In this document: positions 13,238 through 21,820 of the stretch, one piece after another
Position numbering within the stretch: the first letter of the stretch is position 1
Layout of the letters: each line of letters begins with the position of its first letter
Origin: Armatimonadota bacterium
GTDB taxonomy: Bacteria > Sysuimicrobiota > Sysuimicrobiia > Sysuimicrobiales > Sysuimicrobiaceae
DNA length: 32,229 nucleotides
Assembly (NCBI GenBank): GCA_031460175.1
Contig: JAVKGW010000013.1
Span: 1-32,229 of the forward strand
Reading direction: 5' to 3'
Program-made: the position numbers and the translations under genes
The notes under the pieces: model-generated
Database searches by the model: none
Told to the model about the DNA's origin: nothing
The model's input: only the letters and a program-made list of their open reading frames with translations

Positions 13238-14100
13238 TGGCGGATCGACAGAGGTGGGGGCGCTGGCGGCGCGGTCTGCGGGTCGGCGGACGGGCCCTGA
13301 TCCTCGGAGCCTTCTGCACCTTCACCGCTTTCCCGTTCGCCTGGATGCTCATCACCGCCTTCAAGCGGAACTCCGACCTGTACAACCCCGTGAACAACCC
13401 CTTCTGGTTCAATGAGCCGCCGACCCTGGAACATCTGGAGTACGTGTTCACGAAGACCCTGTTCGCCAACTGGATCGTGAACACGGCCCTGGTGGGCGTG
13501 GCGGTGGTGGGCATCACCCTCCTGTTGGCCCTGCCCGCGGGCTACAGCCTCAGCCGTTTCCTCGGGGCATGGGGGACCCAGCTGGGGATCGGCATGTTCC
13601 TGGTGTACCTGGTCCCCCCCACCCTGCTCTTTATCCCCCTCGCGCGGGTGGTGAGCGAGCTCCGGCTGCACAACACCCTGTGGTCCCTCATCCTGATCTA
13701 TCCCACCATCACCGTGCCCTTCGCCACCTGGCTGCTGATGGGGTTCTTCAAGTCCATCCCCCCGGAGCTGGAGGAGCAGGCCCTGGTGGACGGGTACAGC
13801 CGGATGGGCGCCTTCCTCCGGGTCACCCTGCCCCTGGCGGTTCCCGGCATCATCGCGGTGGTGATCTTCAGCTTCACCATCTCCGCCCAGGAGTTCGTCT
13901 ACGCCCTCTCCTTCGTGACCAACGTGGCCCGGAAGACGGTCAGCGTCGGCGTCCCCGCGGACATGGTACGAGGGGACATCTTCGACTGGGGGCCGCTCAT
14001 GGCGAGCGCCTTTTTGGCCAGCGTTCCCGTGGCCGTCCTGTACTACTTCGTGATGGACAAGTTCGTGCGTGGGTTCACCACGGCAGGAGCCATCCGATGA
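13237..14100 (+). CDS. Sugar ABC transporter permease, MalG/UgpE type
   Basis: The 287-aa second CUT1 permease. The N-terminal helix and periplasmic entry FPFAWMLITAFKRNSDLYN are typical of MalG-like subunits. The EAA loop reads IPPELEEQALVDGYSRMGAF and RVTLPLAVPG. The start overlaps the preceding stop (TAATG). The C-terminus FVRGFTTAGAIR is the classic MalG-family ending (VxGLTAGAVKG-like). No ATPase gene follows; the binding protein does. Confidence 0.88.
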   Translation: MADRQRWGRWRRGLRVGGRALILGAFCTFTAFPFAWMLITAFKRNSDLYNPVNNPFWFNEPPTLEHLEYVFTKTLFANWIVNTALVGVAVVGITLLLALPAGYSLSRFLGAWGTQLGIGMFLVYLVPPTLLFIPLARVVSELRLHNTLWSLILIYPTITVPFATWLLMGFFKSIPPELEEQALVDGYSRMGAFLRVTLPLAVPGIIAVVIFSFTISAQEFVYALSFVTNVARKTVSVGVPADMVRGDIFDWGPLMASAFLASVPVAVLYYFVMDKFVRGFTTAGAIR

Positions 14101-15671
14101 GAAGGGGGGTGTCGGAGAACATGCCGGACGAGAGGCAGGAACTGCGGTGGGTGCGGGTCGCGGAGGGAAGGTGGCGCCTCGTGACCCGGAGGGAGTTCCT
14201 GAAGCTGGTCGGAGCAGGGCTCGGCGCAGCGGCCTTTGGTCCCTTCGTCTTTACGGAGAAGACCGCGGCCCAACCCGTGACCCTGCGCATCCTGCAGTGG
14301 CGGCACTTCGTCCCGCCCTACGACGAGTGGTTCAACAAGGTGTTCGCGCCCCGGTGGGGGGAGAAGAACGGGGTCCGGGTGGTGGTGGAGAACGTGGGGC
14401 TTGCGGAGATCCCCGCCATTGCCGCGGGCGAGGCGGCCCGGGTGGCCGCGGGCGCGGATCCGGGACACGACATGATCCAGTACCTCACCCCGCCCGCCAC
14501 CCTGGAGCGGCAGGTGGACACGGAGGCCCACCGGGAGGTCATCGAGGAGCTCCGGCGCAAGGTGGGGCCGTACATCCCCCTCGCGGAGAAGAGCACCTAC
14601 AACCCCGTGACCCGGCGGTACTTCGGGGTCTCGGACAACTTCGTGCCCGACCCCATGCACTACCGGGGATGGATGTGGCGGGAGGCCTCCGCGAAGGCCC
14701 TGGGCCGCTCCACCACGGGCCCTGTCACCTGGGACGACGTCCGCAAGGTGGGTCGGGAACTGCGGCGCATGGGCCACCCCGTGGGCCTGGGTCTGAGCCA
14801 GGAGATCGACACGGGCATGTGGCTCCGGAGCCTCCTGTACTCCTGGGGCACGGGTGAACAGGACGAGGGCGGCAACGTGATCCTGGACGTGCCGCCCTAT
14901 CGCCAGCGGACCATCGACGCGCTGAAGTTCGTTCGGGATCTCTACAACGAAACCATGTTCGCGGGGGTCTTCGCGTGGACCGCGGCCTCCAACAACGAGG
15001 AGTTCCTGGCAGGCCGCATCTCCATCGCCATGAACGCCATCTCCATCACCCGCACGGCCCAGGCCCTGGCGGCCCAGGCCCTCAAGCGGGGGGAGGATCC
15101 CAGAACCAGCAAGGCCGTGCTCCTGGCCCGGGACACCCTGATCACGGAGCGGGCGCCCCAAGGGCCCGCGGGCGCCCGGGGTCTGGAGCACGTCATGGGG
15201 GTCTACTTCATCTGGCGGAACCGGCCCCGGCCCGTGCGGGAGGCGGCGAAGAAGCTGCTCATCGACCTCATCCTCAGCTACGACCCGGAGGTGGCGGCGC
15301 GGGAGGGCTGGCCGCCGGGGAAGTTCCAGGCCTCCCAGGCGTACGACTACCCCACCTTCGAGAACGCCATCCCCAAGGCCAAGCGGCTCGCGTACCTCCG
15401 CAACGATCCCGTGAGCCGGGCGGCCGGGGATCGCCCGGACAAACTGGTCACCATCGAAACCGCGTACGAGTGGGCCCACAACGTGGGCTGGCCGGGTCCC
15501 TCGAGCGCGGCCATCGACGAGGTGTTCAACACCTGGATCCTCAACGTGATGTTCGCCCGGGTGGCCCAGGGGATTGACACGCCGGAGCAGGCCCTGGACG
15601 CCGCGGCCCGTCAGATCCGCCGGGTGTTCCAGAAGTGGCGGGAGCAGGGGCTCGTGGGCGGCCGGCGGTGA
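14097..15671 (+). CDS. Extracellular solute-binding protein (family 1) with Tat signal
   Basis: The 524-aa binding lipoprotein-like receptor for the CUT1 importer. A twin-arginine motif TRREFLKLVG (Arg31-Arg32) precedes a hydrophobic stretch GAGLGAAAFGPFVF, so export is probably folded and Tat-dependent. The mature part begins VTLRILQWRHFVPPYDEWFN, the usual first strand, and continues with GHDMIQYLTPP and GRISIAMNAISI segments expected of a two-lobe family-1 protein. ATG 14097 overlaps the permease stop by 4 nt and has AGGAG 8 nt upstream; ATG 14121 is an alternative. At over 500 residues it is longer than maltose-type proteins. The sugar or sugar acid bound is unknown. Confidence 0.85.
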   Translation: MRRGVSENMPDERQELRWVRVAEGRWRLVTRREFLKLVGAGLGAAAFGPFVFTEKTAAQPVTLRILQWRHFVPPYDEWFNKVFAPRWGEKNGVRVVVENVGLAEIPAIAAGEAARVAAGADPGHDMIQYLTPPATLERQVDTEAHREVIEELRRKVGPYIPLAEKSTYNPVTRRYFGVSDNFVPDPMHYRGWMWREASAKALGRSTTGPVTWDDVRKVGRELRRMGHPVGLGLSQEIDTGMWLRSLLYSWGTGEQDEGGNVILDVPPYRQRTIDALKFVRDLYNETMFAGVFAWTAASNNEEFLAGRISIAMNAISITRTAQALAAQALKRGEDPRTSKAVLLARDTLITERAPQGPAGARGLEHVMGVYFIWRNRPRPVREAAKKLLIDLILSYDPEVAAREGWPPGKFQASQAYDYPTFENAIPKAKRLAYLRNDPVSRAAGDRPDKLVTIETAYEWAHNVGWPGPSSAAIDEVFNTWILNVMFARVAQGIDTPEQALDAAARQIRRVFQKWREQGLVGGRR

Positions 15672-16486
15672 GAACCCGGGGGAGCCGGGACAGGGGGGGC
15701 GTGCGGCGGAGCCAGGGAATCGTTCCCTCCGTCCTGCGGGCCGTCCGGATCCTGGAGGCGGTGGGAGACGCCGCGCGCCCCCCGACCCTGGGGGAGCTGG
15801 CGCGGACGCTGGGGATTCCCAAGAGCAGCCTGCATGATCTCTGTGCCACCCTCCTGCAGGAGCGCCTGTTGGAGCGCACGGACGGAGGCGGCTTCCGGAT
15901 CGGGGTGCGGGTGTTGGACTTCTACCGGGCGTACGACACCACCACCCACCTCGGTACGGAGTTCCACCGGGTGTGCGAGGAGATCATTCCCCGGCACGAG
16001 GAGACCATCGTGCTTTCCGTTCTGGACGGCCGGGAGGTGGTGTACGTGGCCTGCCGGAACGGGACCCAGCCCATCGCGGTGAACTACCGCATCGGACTTC
16101 GCCTTCCGGCCCACACCACGGCCACGGGGAAAGCCATTCTGAGCACCCTCCGGGAGGAGGAGGTCCGTGCCCTGTTCTCCGGAGAGCCCCTCGCACGCCC
16201 CACCCGGCACAGCATCGGGCAAGTGGAAGCACTCCTCGAGGAGCTGCGGAAGACCCGGGCCCGAGGGTACTCCGTGGACGATGAGGAGACGGTGGAGGGC
16301 ATGAGCTGCGTGGGGGCCCCGCTGTGTGCACCGGGAGAGGTGCGTGCGGGCATCGCCTTCAGCATGGTGAAGGCCCGAACCCGACGGGATCGCCTTCAGG
16401 AGCTCGGCCGGAAAATCCAATTCCTCGCCACCGTGCTGTCCGAGCGGCTGGGAGGAGCTCTCCCAACCCGTCTCTCGCGGGGATGA
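15668..16486 (+). CDS. IclR family transcriptional regulator
   Basis: About 272 aa. The N-terminal winged helix reads VPSVLRAVRILEAVGDAARP, then TLGELARTLGIPKSSLHDLC as the recognition part. The C-terminal effector domain has LRLPAHTTATGKAILSTLRE, ARGYSVDDEETVEGMSCVGA and the closing helix that starts RRDRLQELGR. IclR proteins bind small acids and control adjacent catabolic operons. GTG 15668 overlaps the binding-protein stop by 4 nt; GTG 15701, preceded by a G-run, is an alternative start. A palindrome lies 55 nt downstream (16541-16565), so it may control the operon that starts at 16605. Confidence 0.87.
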   Translation: MRTRGSRDRGGVRRSQGIVPSVLRAVRILEAVGDAARPPTLGELARTLGIPKSSLHDLCATLLQERLLERTDGGGFRIGVRVLDFYRAYDTTTHLGTEFHRVCEEIIPRHEETIVLSVLDGREVVYVACRNGTQPIAVNYRIGLRLPAHTTATGKAILSTLREEEVRALFSGEPLARPTRHSIGQVEALLEELRKTRARGYSVDDEETVEGMSCVGAPLCAPGEVRAGIAFSMVKARTRRDRLQELGRKIQFLATVLSERLGGALPTRLSRG

Positions 16487-16540
16487 GACCCCTTGACAAA
16501 AGCCCAAGGAGCTGCTGAGCTGGATCCGGTTGTTCCAAAT

Positions 16541-16565
16541 TTCGAATAATGTCCGGATATACGAA
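16541..16565. promoter_or_regulatory. Candidate IclR-family operator in the only regulatory-sized gap
   Basis: TTCGAATA (16541-16548) and TATACGAA (16558-16565) are inverses at 7 of 8 positions around 9 nt. The AT-rich tract starting at 16531 (TGTTCCAAATTTCGAATAAT) stands out from GC-rich surroundings. A TTGACA lies at 16493-16498 but no -10 is at 16-18 nt, so the promoter itself is unplaced. It lies between the IclR gene and the dehydrogenase start at 16605. Confidence 0.45.
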
Positions 16566-16604
16566 CACCCGGGGAAGGCGGAGATCCGCACGGAGGACGC
16601 GAGG

Positions 16605-18065
16605 ATGCGGGGCGTGGAGGTTCAGGAGGTCCTGAACTGCGTGGGTGGGGTGTGGGACAGACCCCGAGGGCAGGAGGCCCTGCCGGTCTACAACCCCGCC
16701 ACCGGAGAGGTCATCGCCCGGGTGGGAGAGAGTGGCCCTGAGGACGTGGACCGGGCGGCCCAGGCCGCCCACCGCGCCGGCGCGGAGTGGCGCCGCACCC
16801 CGCCCGGAGAGCGGGTGCAGTACCTGTTCCGGTTGAAGCGTCTGCTGGAGGAGAACCTGGAGGATCTTGCCCGCACCATCACGGAGGAGTGCGGGAAGAC
16901 CTACCAGGAATCCCTGGGAGAGTTGCGGCGGGGCATCGAGAACGTGGAGGTGGCCTGCGGGATTCCCAGTCTCATGCAGGGCTACAACAACGAGGACATC
17001 GCCCGAGGCATAGACGAGTACATGTTCCGGCAGCCCGTGGGCGTGGTGGCCGCCATCACGCCGTTCAATTTCCCCGGCATGATCCCGCTCTGGTTCTTGC
17101 CCTACGCCATCGCGTGTGGCAACACCTTCATCGTGAAACCCTCCGAGCGAACCCCGCTCACCATGCAGAAGATCATGCACCTCGTGGAGCAGACGGGGCT
17201 CCCTCCGGGCGTGGTGAACGTGGTGAACGGCGCCAAGCAGACCGTGGACGCCATCCTGGATCACCCCCTTATTCGGGCCGTGAGCTTCGTGGGCTCCACC
17301 CCGGTGGCGCGGTACGTGTACAGCCGGGCCGCGTCGAACGGCAAGCGTGCCCAGTGCCAGGGCGGTGCGAAGAATCCCGTGATCGTCCTCCCGGATGCGG
17401 ACTTCGATCTGGTGCCCCGGATGGTGGCCGATTCCGCGTTCGGATGCGCCGGGCAGCGGTGTCTGGCGAGCTCCCTCGCCCTGGTGGTGGGGGAGGCCAG
17501 GAAACCCTTCCGGGAGGCCATCGCGGACCTCGCCCGCACGCGGCGGGTGGGCTACGGCCTGGATCCCGGAGTGGAGATGGGGCCCGTGATCCGGCGGGAA
17601 AGCCGGGAGCGCATCGAGGGGCTCATCGCGAGGGGCGCGGAGGAAGGGGCGCGGATCCTGGTGGACGGTCGAGGCACCCGGATTCCGGGATACGAGGGCG
17701 GGTTCTTCGTGCGGCCGACGGTGCTGGAGGAGGTCCCTCCGGAGGGGCTCATTGCCCGCACGGAGATCTTCGGGCCCGTGCTGGGCTTGATCTACGTCCG
17801 GGACCTGGACGAAGCGATCGAACTCATCAACCGGGGAAGCTACGGCAACATGGCGTGCCTGTTTACCCGCAGCGGGGCGGCGGCGAGGAAGTTCCGGTAC
17901 GAGGCCCAGGTGGGGAACATCGGGATCAACGTGGGGGTGGCCCAGCCCATCGCCTTCTACCCCTTCGGGGGCATGAAGGAGAGCTTCTTCGGTGACCTCC
18001 ACGGCCAGGGCCGGGACGCGGTGGAGTTCTACACGGAGAAGAAGATCGTGGTGGAGCGGTGGTAA
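16605..18065 (+). CDS. mmsA: CoA-acylating methylmalonate/malonate-semialdehyde dehydrogenase
   Basis: The 486-aa aldehyde dehydrogenase of the MmsA subfamily oxidises a semialdehyde to an acyl-CoA with NAD and CoA. Family marks are [32 protein letters not shown], the NAD-site [21 protein letters not shown], the subfamily sequence [16 protein letters not shown] (replacing the usual general-base Glu box), and the catalytic Cys in [10 protein letters not shown]. Length is normal for the family. ATG 16605 has GGAGG 8 nt upstream and begins the conserved [15 protein letters not shown]; an upstream ATG at 16530 lies inside the operator-like region and was rejected. It heads the second gene block, so its acyl-CoA product is probably the pathway's outlet to central metabolism. 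Confidence 0.88.
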   Translation: MRGVEVQEVLNCVGGVWDRPRGQEALPVYNPATGEVIARVGESGPEDVDRAAQAAHRAGAEWRRTPPGERVQYLFRLKRLLEENLEDLARTITEECGKTYQESLGELRRGIENVEVACGIPSLMQGYNNEDIARGIDEYMFRQPVGVVAAITPFNFPGMIPLWFLPYAIACGNTFIVKPSERTPLTMQKIMHLVEQTGLPPGVVNVVNGAKQTVDAILDHPLIRAVSFVGSTPVARYVYSRAASNGKRAQCQGGAKNPVIVLPDADFDLVPRMVADSAFGCAGQRCLASSLALVVGEARKPFREAIADLARTRRVGYGLDPGVEMGPVIRRESRERIEGLIARGAEEGARILVDGRGTRIPGYEGGFFVRPTVLEEVPPEGLIARTEIFGPVLGLIYVRDLDEAIELINRGSYGNMACLFTRSGAAARKFRYEAQVGNIGINVGVAQPIAFYPFGGMKESFFGDLHGQGRDAVEFYTEKKIVVERW

Positions 18066-18089
18066 TCCTCCGTTGACGGCACCACGGGG

Positions 18090-18953
18090 ATGAAACCGGC
18101 ACCGTTTCGGTACGTGCGGCCCCAGACCCGGGAGGAAGGACTGGAGGCACTGGCCCGGTACGGCGAGGACGCCAAGGTGCTGGCCGGGGGCCAGAGTCTC
18201 GTCCCCCTGATGAACCTGCGGCTCGCCCGCCCGAAGGTGTTGGTGGACATCAACCGCATCCCCGCGCTGGGAATCCTGGAGCGTCGAGATGGGGAGCTGG
18301 TCCTCGGCGCGCTCGTCCGCCACCGGCAGCTTGAAGGGGATCCACGGGTATGGGAGGCCTGCCCCATCCTGAGCCGGGCCGCGGCCTGTATCGGGTATCC
18401 CGCCATTCGAAACCGTGGAACGGTGGGAGGGAGCCTCGCCCACGCGGACCCCGCGGCGGAGCTCGGTTGCGTCCTTCTTGCCACGGGAGCCGTGGTGGTG
18501 CTGGAGTCCTCGAGGGGCCGTCGGGAGGTGCGCATCGAAGACCTGTTCGTGGGGCCCTACACCACCTGCATCCGGCCCGATGAGCTCCTGGTGGAGGTCC
18601 GGATCCCCGCCTGGAGAGAAGGTACGCGCTGGGGTTTTGCGGAGTTTACCCGTCACGAAGGGGGGTTCGCCCTGGCCCTGGCCGCTTGCGTCGTCCACCT
18701 GGATGGAGAGGGCAAGGTGACCTCCGCCCGGGTGGCGGTGGGGGGCGTGAGCCCCCTTCCCGTCCGGCTTCCCGAGGCCGAGAAGAGCCTGCGGGGTGCA
18801 GGGCTCTCGAAGGAGGGGATCGCGCAGGCCGCCGCCTGTGCCCTGTCCCTCGAGGACTATGACGACGTCCACGCGCCCGCCTGGCACCGCCGGCAGCTCG
18901 GTCGCTGGCTGCTGCTCCAGGCGCTTCAACAGGCCGCGGGAGGGGGAAGTTGA
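18090..18953 (+). CDS. Molybdenum hydroxylase FAD-binding subunit (CoxM/XdhB type)
   Basis: The 287-aa medium subunit of a xanthine-dehydrogenase-family enzyme. It carries the two FAD boxes of the family: AGGQSLVPLMNLRLARPKVL (residues about 31-50) and IRNRGTVGGSLAHADPAAEL near 110. The CO-dehydrogenase-flavoprotein C-terminal domain follows (RVAVGGVSPLPVRLPEAEKS). It passes electrons from the 2Fe-2S subunit to NAD or another acceptor. The stop TGA overlaps the TTG start of the small subunit, so the subunits are coupled. The order medium-small-large is the common cox-like order. Confidence 0.9.
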   Translation: MKPAPFRYVRPQTREEGLEALARYGEDAKVLAGGQSLVPLMNLRLARPKVLVDINRIPALGILERRDGELVLGALVRHRQLEGDPRVWEACPILSRAAACIGYPAIRNRGTVGGSLAHADPAAELGCVLLATGAVVVLESSRGRREVRIEDLFVGPYTTCIRPDELLVEVRIPAWREGTRWGFAEFTRHEGGFALALAACVVHLDGEGKVTSARVAVGGVSPLPVRLPEAEKSLRGAGLSKEGIAQAAACALSLEDYDDVHAPAWHRRQLGRWLLLQALQQAAGGGS

Positions 18954-19447
18954 GGGATCGGATTTCCATCGCCCTGCAGGTCAATGGAAAGCCCTACCGC
19001 CTGGAGGTGGAGCCGCGCCGGCTGCTGGCGGATGTGCTGCGCCGGGATCTGGGGTTCACCGGCGTGCACCTGGGGTGCGAACACGGGGTGTGCGGGGCAT
19101 GCACGGTGCTCCTGGATGGAGAGCTCGTGCGTTCGTGCCTGATGTTCGCGGTGCAGGCGGATGGATGCGAGATCCTCACCGTGGAGGGTCTGAACGCCTC
19201 CGGAGATCTTCACCCCATCCAGCGGGCGTTCATCGAGGAATTTGGATTTCAGTGTGGGTTCTGCACTCCCGGCATGATCCTCGCCGCGTACCGTCTGCTG
19301 CAGGAGCGCCCGCGCCCCTCAGCGGAGGAGATCCGTCGGGCCCTGGCAGGAAACCTGTGCCGGTGCACGGGATACGCGGACATCCTCCGATCCGTCCAGC
19401 GGGCCGCGGTCCTCCTCGCCGAAGCGGAGGAAACCCGTGCTCCCTAG
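18950..19447 (+). CDS. Molybdenum hydroxylase 2Fe-2S subunit (CoxS/XdhC type)
   Basis: The 165-aa small subunit with two 2Fe-2S clusters. The plant-ferredoxin-type cluster is GCEHGVCGACTVLLDG with a final Cys in VRSC. The second is GFQCGFCTPGM with NLCRCTGY. The N-terminus ALQVNGKPYRLEVEPRRLLA is typical. The start is a TTG at 18950 overlapping the upstream stop (TTGA); AGGGGGA precedes it. It joins the molybdenum centre of the large subunit to FAD. The large-subunit GTG lies 11 nt inside its 3' end. Confidence 0.92.
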   Translation: MRDRISIALQVNGKPYRLEVEPRRLLADVLRRDLGFTGVHLGCEHGVCGACTVLLDGELVRSCLMFAVQADGCEILTVEGLNASGDLHPIQRAFIEEFGFQCGFCTPGMILAAYRLLQERPRPSAEEIRRALAGNLCRCTGYADILRSVQRAAVLLAEAEETRAP

Positions 19448-21815
19448 CGGCCGGTACGTGGGCCGGCGGGTTCCCCGGTGGGAGGACCGACGGTTCGTAC
19501 AGGGCCGGGGCCGATACCTGGACGACCTGAACCTCCCGGACCAGGTGGAGGTGGCCTTCGTCCGAAGCCCCCATGCCCATGCGCGGCTTCTGCGTGTGGA
19601 TGTGGAGGCCGCGCGGGGGCACCCGGAGGCCGTGGGGGTGTATACCTGGGAGGATCTCCAGGGGCTGCTTCGCCCCTACTGGACCATGCCGCGGGGGCCC
19701 ATTCGCCAGGCGCGCGTCACGCCCCTGGCGAGCGGAAAGGTCCGGTGGGTGGGAGAACCGGTGGCTGTGGTGGCGGCGCGGGATCGGTACGTGGCGGAGG
19801 ATCTGTGCGAGCTCGTCACGGTAGAGTACGAGCCGTTGCCCGCGGTGGTGGACGCGCTGGAGGCCATGCGGCCGGAGGCGATCCGGCTGTATGAGGAGTG
19901 GCCGGACAACGTGGTCTCCCACCAGACCTTCCAGGCAGGGGATCCCGAGGCCCAGCTGGCAGGTTGTGCCGTGGTGGTCCGCGAGCGCTTTCGCAGCAAC
20001 CGCGTGACCGCGGTCCCCCTGGAGGGGCGCGGGATCCTCGCCCGATGGGACCCCCTGGAGGAGACCCTTACGGTGTGGATGGGCCACCAGGACGTCCACT
20101 TGGTCCGCGCCGTGCTTTCGGAGGTCCTGGGGCTTCCCTTGGGTCGCATCCGGGTGATCAGCCCGGACGTGGGGGGAGCCTTCGGGATCAAGCTGCCCGT
20201 CTACCCCGAGGAGATGGTGGTGTGCGCCCTGGCGCGGATCCTGCAGCGGCCCGTGAAGTGGGTGCAGGACCGGAGGGAGAGTTTGCTCGGCGACACCCAT
20301 GCACGGGAGGCCGTGGTGGACGTGGAGGCGGGCTTCGACGCCGAGGGGCAGCTCCGGGCCCTGTGGGTCCACATCGTCAGCGATGCGGGCGCCTATGCGG
20401 TGGCCGGACGGGGTCCTGTCATCGAGGGGAGCATGCTGGCCCGGGAGCTTCCCGGCCCCTACGACCTGCGCCACTACGCCTACACCCTGGACGTGGTGAT
20501 GACCAACAAGGCGCCCGTGGCCGTGTACCGGGGCGTGGCCATCCCCGTGAGTACCTTCGTCATGGAACGGGTGATGGACCTCGCCGCGGATGCCCTGAAG
20601 CTGGACCCCGCGGAGATCCGGCGCCGGAACCTCGTCCGCACCTTCCCCTACTCCACGGTCACCGGGCACGTGTACGACGCGGGCCGGTACCTGGAGGGCC
20701 TGGAGAAGGTGCTGGAACTTGTGGACTACCGGAGATGGCGGGCAGAGCAAGCCCAGCTGCGGGCGCAGGGACGGTACCTGGGCATCGGGATTTGCTGTCT
20801 TGTGGACGCCACCGCCCGGGGAGGTGGATTCTACGGCCGGCTGGGGCTGAAGGCGGCAACCCAGGAGGGCTGCATCCTGCGCATCGACCCCGCGGGAGGG
20901 GTCACCGCGGCCCTGGGGACCACCACCCAGGGGCAGGGGTTGCACACGGCGCTCGCGCAGCTCATCGCGGACACCCTGGGGGTTCCTCTAGAGCGGGTCA
21001 CCGTGGTGATGGGGGATACGGCCACCACCCCCTATGGGGGAGGGGCTTGGGCCAGCCGGGGCGCGGTGGCGGGCGGGGCCGTGGCCCTGCTGGCGGCGCG
21101 GAGGCTGCGGGAGAAGGTCCAGCACATCGCGGCCCACCTCCTGGAGGCGGCACCGGAGGACATCGAGCTGGCCGACGGGCGCGCGTTTGTTCGAGGCGCT
21201 CCGACCCGGAGCCTCTCCCTGGAGGAGATCGCCCACACCGCGTACTTCGTGGCCGCGGACCTCCCCCGGGGCATGGAGCCGGGATTGGAGGTGATGGTGC
21301 ACTGGGAGCCGGAGATCCCCGCCACCTTCGCCTACGCGGCGCAGGCGATGGTGGTGGAGGTGCAACCCGAGACCGGTGCCGTGGACATCCTGAAGTACGT
21401 GGTGGTGGAGGACTGCGGTCCCATCATCAACCCTGGGCTCGTGGACGGGCAGCTGCGGGGCGGGATCCTGCAGGGGCTGGGCCAAGCCCTCTACGAAGAC
21501 CTCGTGTACGATGCCCAGGGACAGCTGCTCACCTCCACCCTCATGGACTACATCCTTCCGGGAATCCACGAGGCGCCGGAGATCGAGATCCACCACATGT
21601 CCACCCCCTCCCCCCGGACCGTGGGAGGCCTGCGGGGGATGGCGGAGAGCGGGACCGCGGGGGCGCCCGCGGTGCTGGCGAATGCGGTGGCAGATGCCCT
21701 CAAGCCGTTCGGGGCGGCGGTGACCGCCCTCCCGCTCTCCCCGGCACGGGTGGTGGAGCTGATCCGGAAGGGAAGGGAGCGAACGACGGAAACATCCCAC
21801 ACGGAAGGAGGGTGA
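19437..21815 (+). CDS. Molybdenum hydroxylase large (molybdopterin-binding) subunit, not a CO dehydrogenase
   Basis: The 792-aa catalytic subunit of a xanthine dehydrogenase/aldehyde oxidase-family hydroxylase, which adds water-derived oxygen to a carbon, often next to a ring nitrogen. Seen: the N-terminal a/b hammerhead (YVGRRVPRWEDRRFVQGRGR), PLEGRGILARWDP, DVGGAFGIKLPVYPEE, GTTTQGQGLHTALAQLIADT, and the C-terminal catalytic Glu in GGLRGMAESGTAGAPAVLAN. The active-site loop reads VAVYRGVAIPVSTFVMER; the AYxCSFR loop of true CO dehydrogenase is absent. The loop also differs from the common YRGxGxPxA pattern (Ala for Gly, Ser-Thr following). The GTG start at 19437 overlaps the small subunit by 11 nt. 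Neighbouring aromatic-ring enzymes suggest an N-heteroaromatic or aromatic acid substrate. Confidence 0.88.
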   Translation: MLPSGRYVGRRVPRWEDRRFVQGRGRYLDDLNLPDQVEVAFVRSPHAHARLLRVDVEAARGHPEAVGVYTWEDLQGLLRPYWTMPRGPIRQARVTPLASGKVRWVGEPVAVVAARDRYVAEDLCELVTVEYEPLPAVVDALEAMRPEAIRLYEEWPDNVVSHQTFQAGDPEAQLAGCAVVVRERFRSNRVTAVPLEGRGILARWDPLEETLTVWMGHQDVHLVRAVLSEVLGLPLGRIRVISPDVGGAFGIKLPVYPEEMVVCALARILQRPVKWVQDRRESLLGDTHAREAVVDVEAGFDAEGQLRALWVHIVSDAGAYAVAGRGPVIEGSMLARELPGPYDLRHYAYTLDVVMTNKAPVAVYRGVAIPVSTFVMERVMDLAADALKLDPAEIRRRNLVRTFPYSTVTGHVYDAGRYLEGLEKVLELVDYRRWRAEQAQLRAQGRYLGIGICCLVDATARGGGFYGRLGLKAATQEGCILRIDPAGGVTAALGTTTQGQGLHTALAQLIADTLGVPLERVTVVMGDTATTPYGGGAWASRGAVAGGAVALLAARRLREKVQHIAAHLLEAAPEDIELADGRAFVRGAPTRSLSLEEIAHTAYFVAADLPRGMEPGLEVMVHWEPEIPATFAYAAQAMVVEVQPETGAVDILKYVVVEDCGPIINPGLVDGQLRGGILQGLGQALYEDLVYDAQGQLLTSTLMDYILPGIHEAPEIEIHHMSTPSPRTVGGLRGMAESGTAGAPAVLANAVADALKPFGAAVTALPLSPARVVELIRKGRERTTETSHTEGG

Positions 21816-21820
21816 GGCGG

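Noticed and set aside
16493-16521. TTGACA at 16493-16498 as the -35 of the right-hand operon
   Set aside because: No acceptable -10 lies at 16-18 nt (the bases there are TGAGCT). It was left as a note in the operator entry.
18090-21815. Carbon monoxide dehydrogenase (coxMSL)
   Set aside because: Gene order and subunits fit the family, but the large subunit lacks the AYxCSFR active-site loop that marks genuine aerobic CO dehydrogenase.
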